A stretch of DNA of 20,787 bases from a virus: the IMG/VR virus record IMGVR_UViG_3300048447_000542, positions 1-20,787 of that record; one strand, 5' to 3'. Below are positions 20,764 to 20,787 of this stretch, piece by piece; positions within the stretch are counted from its first letter, which is position 1, and the number at the start of each line of letters is the position of its first letter. Position numbers and translations under genes: made by a program. Below the pieces are notes generated by a model that did no database searches, was not told the DNA's origin, and saw only the letters and a list, made by a program, of their open reading frames with translations.

Positions 20764-20787
20764 GTTTAAGTCATATAAGAACTTGCG

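Noticed and set aside
1-20787. Window as a circular molecule with terminal overlap
   Set aside because: The left repeat matches 19734-19851 but the sequences diverge completely after 118 and 19851, so the ends do not overlap.

Overview
The window looks like a temperate-phage-derived mobile element, or a rearranged or satellite prophage, from a gamma-proteobacterium of the Moraxellaceae. Psychrobacter is the most likely genus, judged from the moderate GC content by eye and the style of the phage proteins; no taxonomic marker gene is present, so this is inference.

Layout. The left edge (1-117) is the 5' end of an excalibur-domain secreted-protein gene that runs out of the window. The same 118 bp recurs near the right end (19734-19851, two mismatches), so about 19.7 kb lies between direct repeats. 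Next to the left copy is an AT-rich control region (118-594) with six copies of TGGTGGTCA, then a tyrosine integrase (595-1929) and a large accessory protein of unknown function (2048-3298). A late-gene antiterminator Q follows, broken by an in-frame TAA (3420-3830), with a terminator behind it. An isolated tail module comes next: tape measure protein (4049-8119), tail assembly chaperone with a T-run frameshift signal (8218-8789), and a lipoprotein with its own promoter and terminator (8846-9442). No terminase, portal, capsid, tube, baseplate or lysis gene is visible.

From 9709 to 16080 there is one tightly packed + strand early/replication operon: AlpA-like HTH protein, second HTH protein, several small unknown proteins, an O-type initiator carrying six iterons and an AT-rich stretch inside its own gene, a DnaC-type helicase loader, a DnaB helicase, an unknown protein and a 23-residue membrane peptide. 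The next 1.6 kb (16081-17678) has no convincing gene but is dense in short hairpins and repeats.

The right part is on the minus strand: an AlpA/MerR-like HTH protein (17679-17978), an AT-rich accessory gene with tandem terminators (18203-19093), and a lysogeny operon reading leftwards from a CI/LexA-type repressor (20735-19980) through a 36-residue peptide and the excalibur protein to a DUF2511-like lipoprotein (19584-19198).

How it may work together. Integrase and repressor maintain lysogeny; the O/DnaC/DnaB set with the intragenic origin gives theta-type replication; the tail genes and lipoprotein could alter or interfere with tails of another phage or be remnants. The most unusual signals are three 44-bp double-hairpin elements placed 56-74 bp before the start codons of Q, the tape measure gene and the AlpA-like gene, with compensatory base changes, and a large family of short hairpins whose stems differ but whose loops are A/T-rich.
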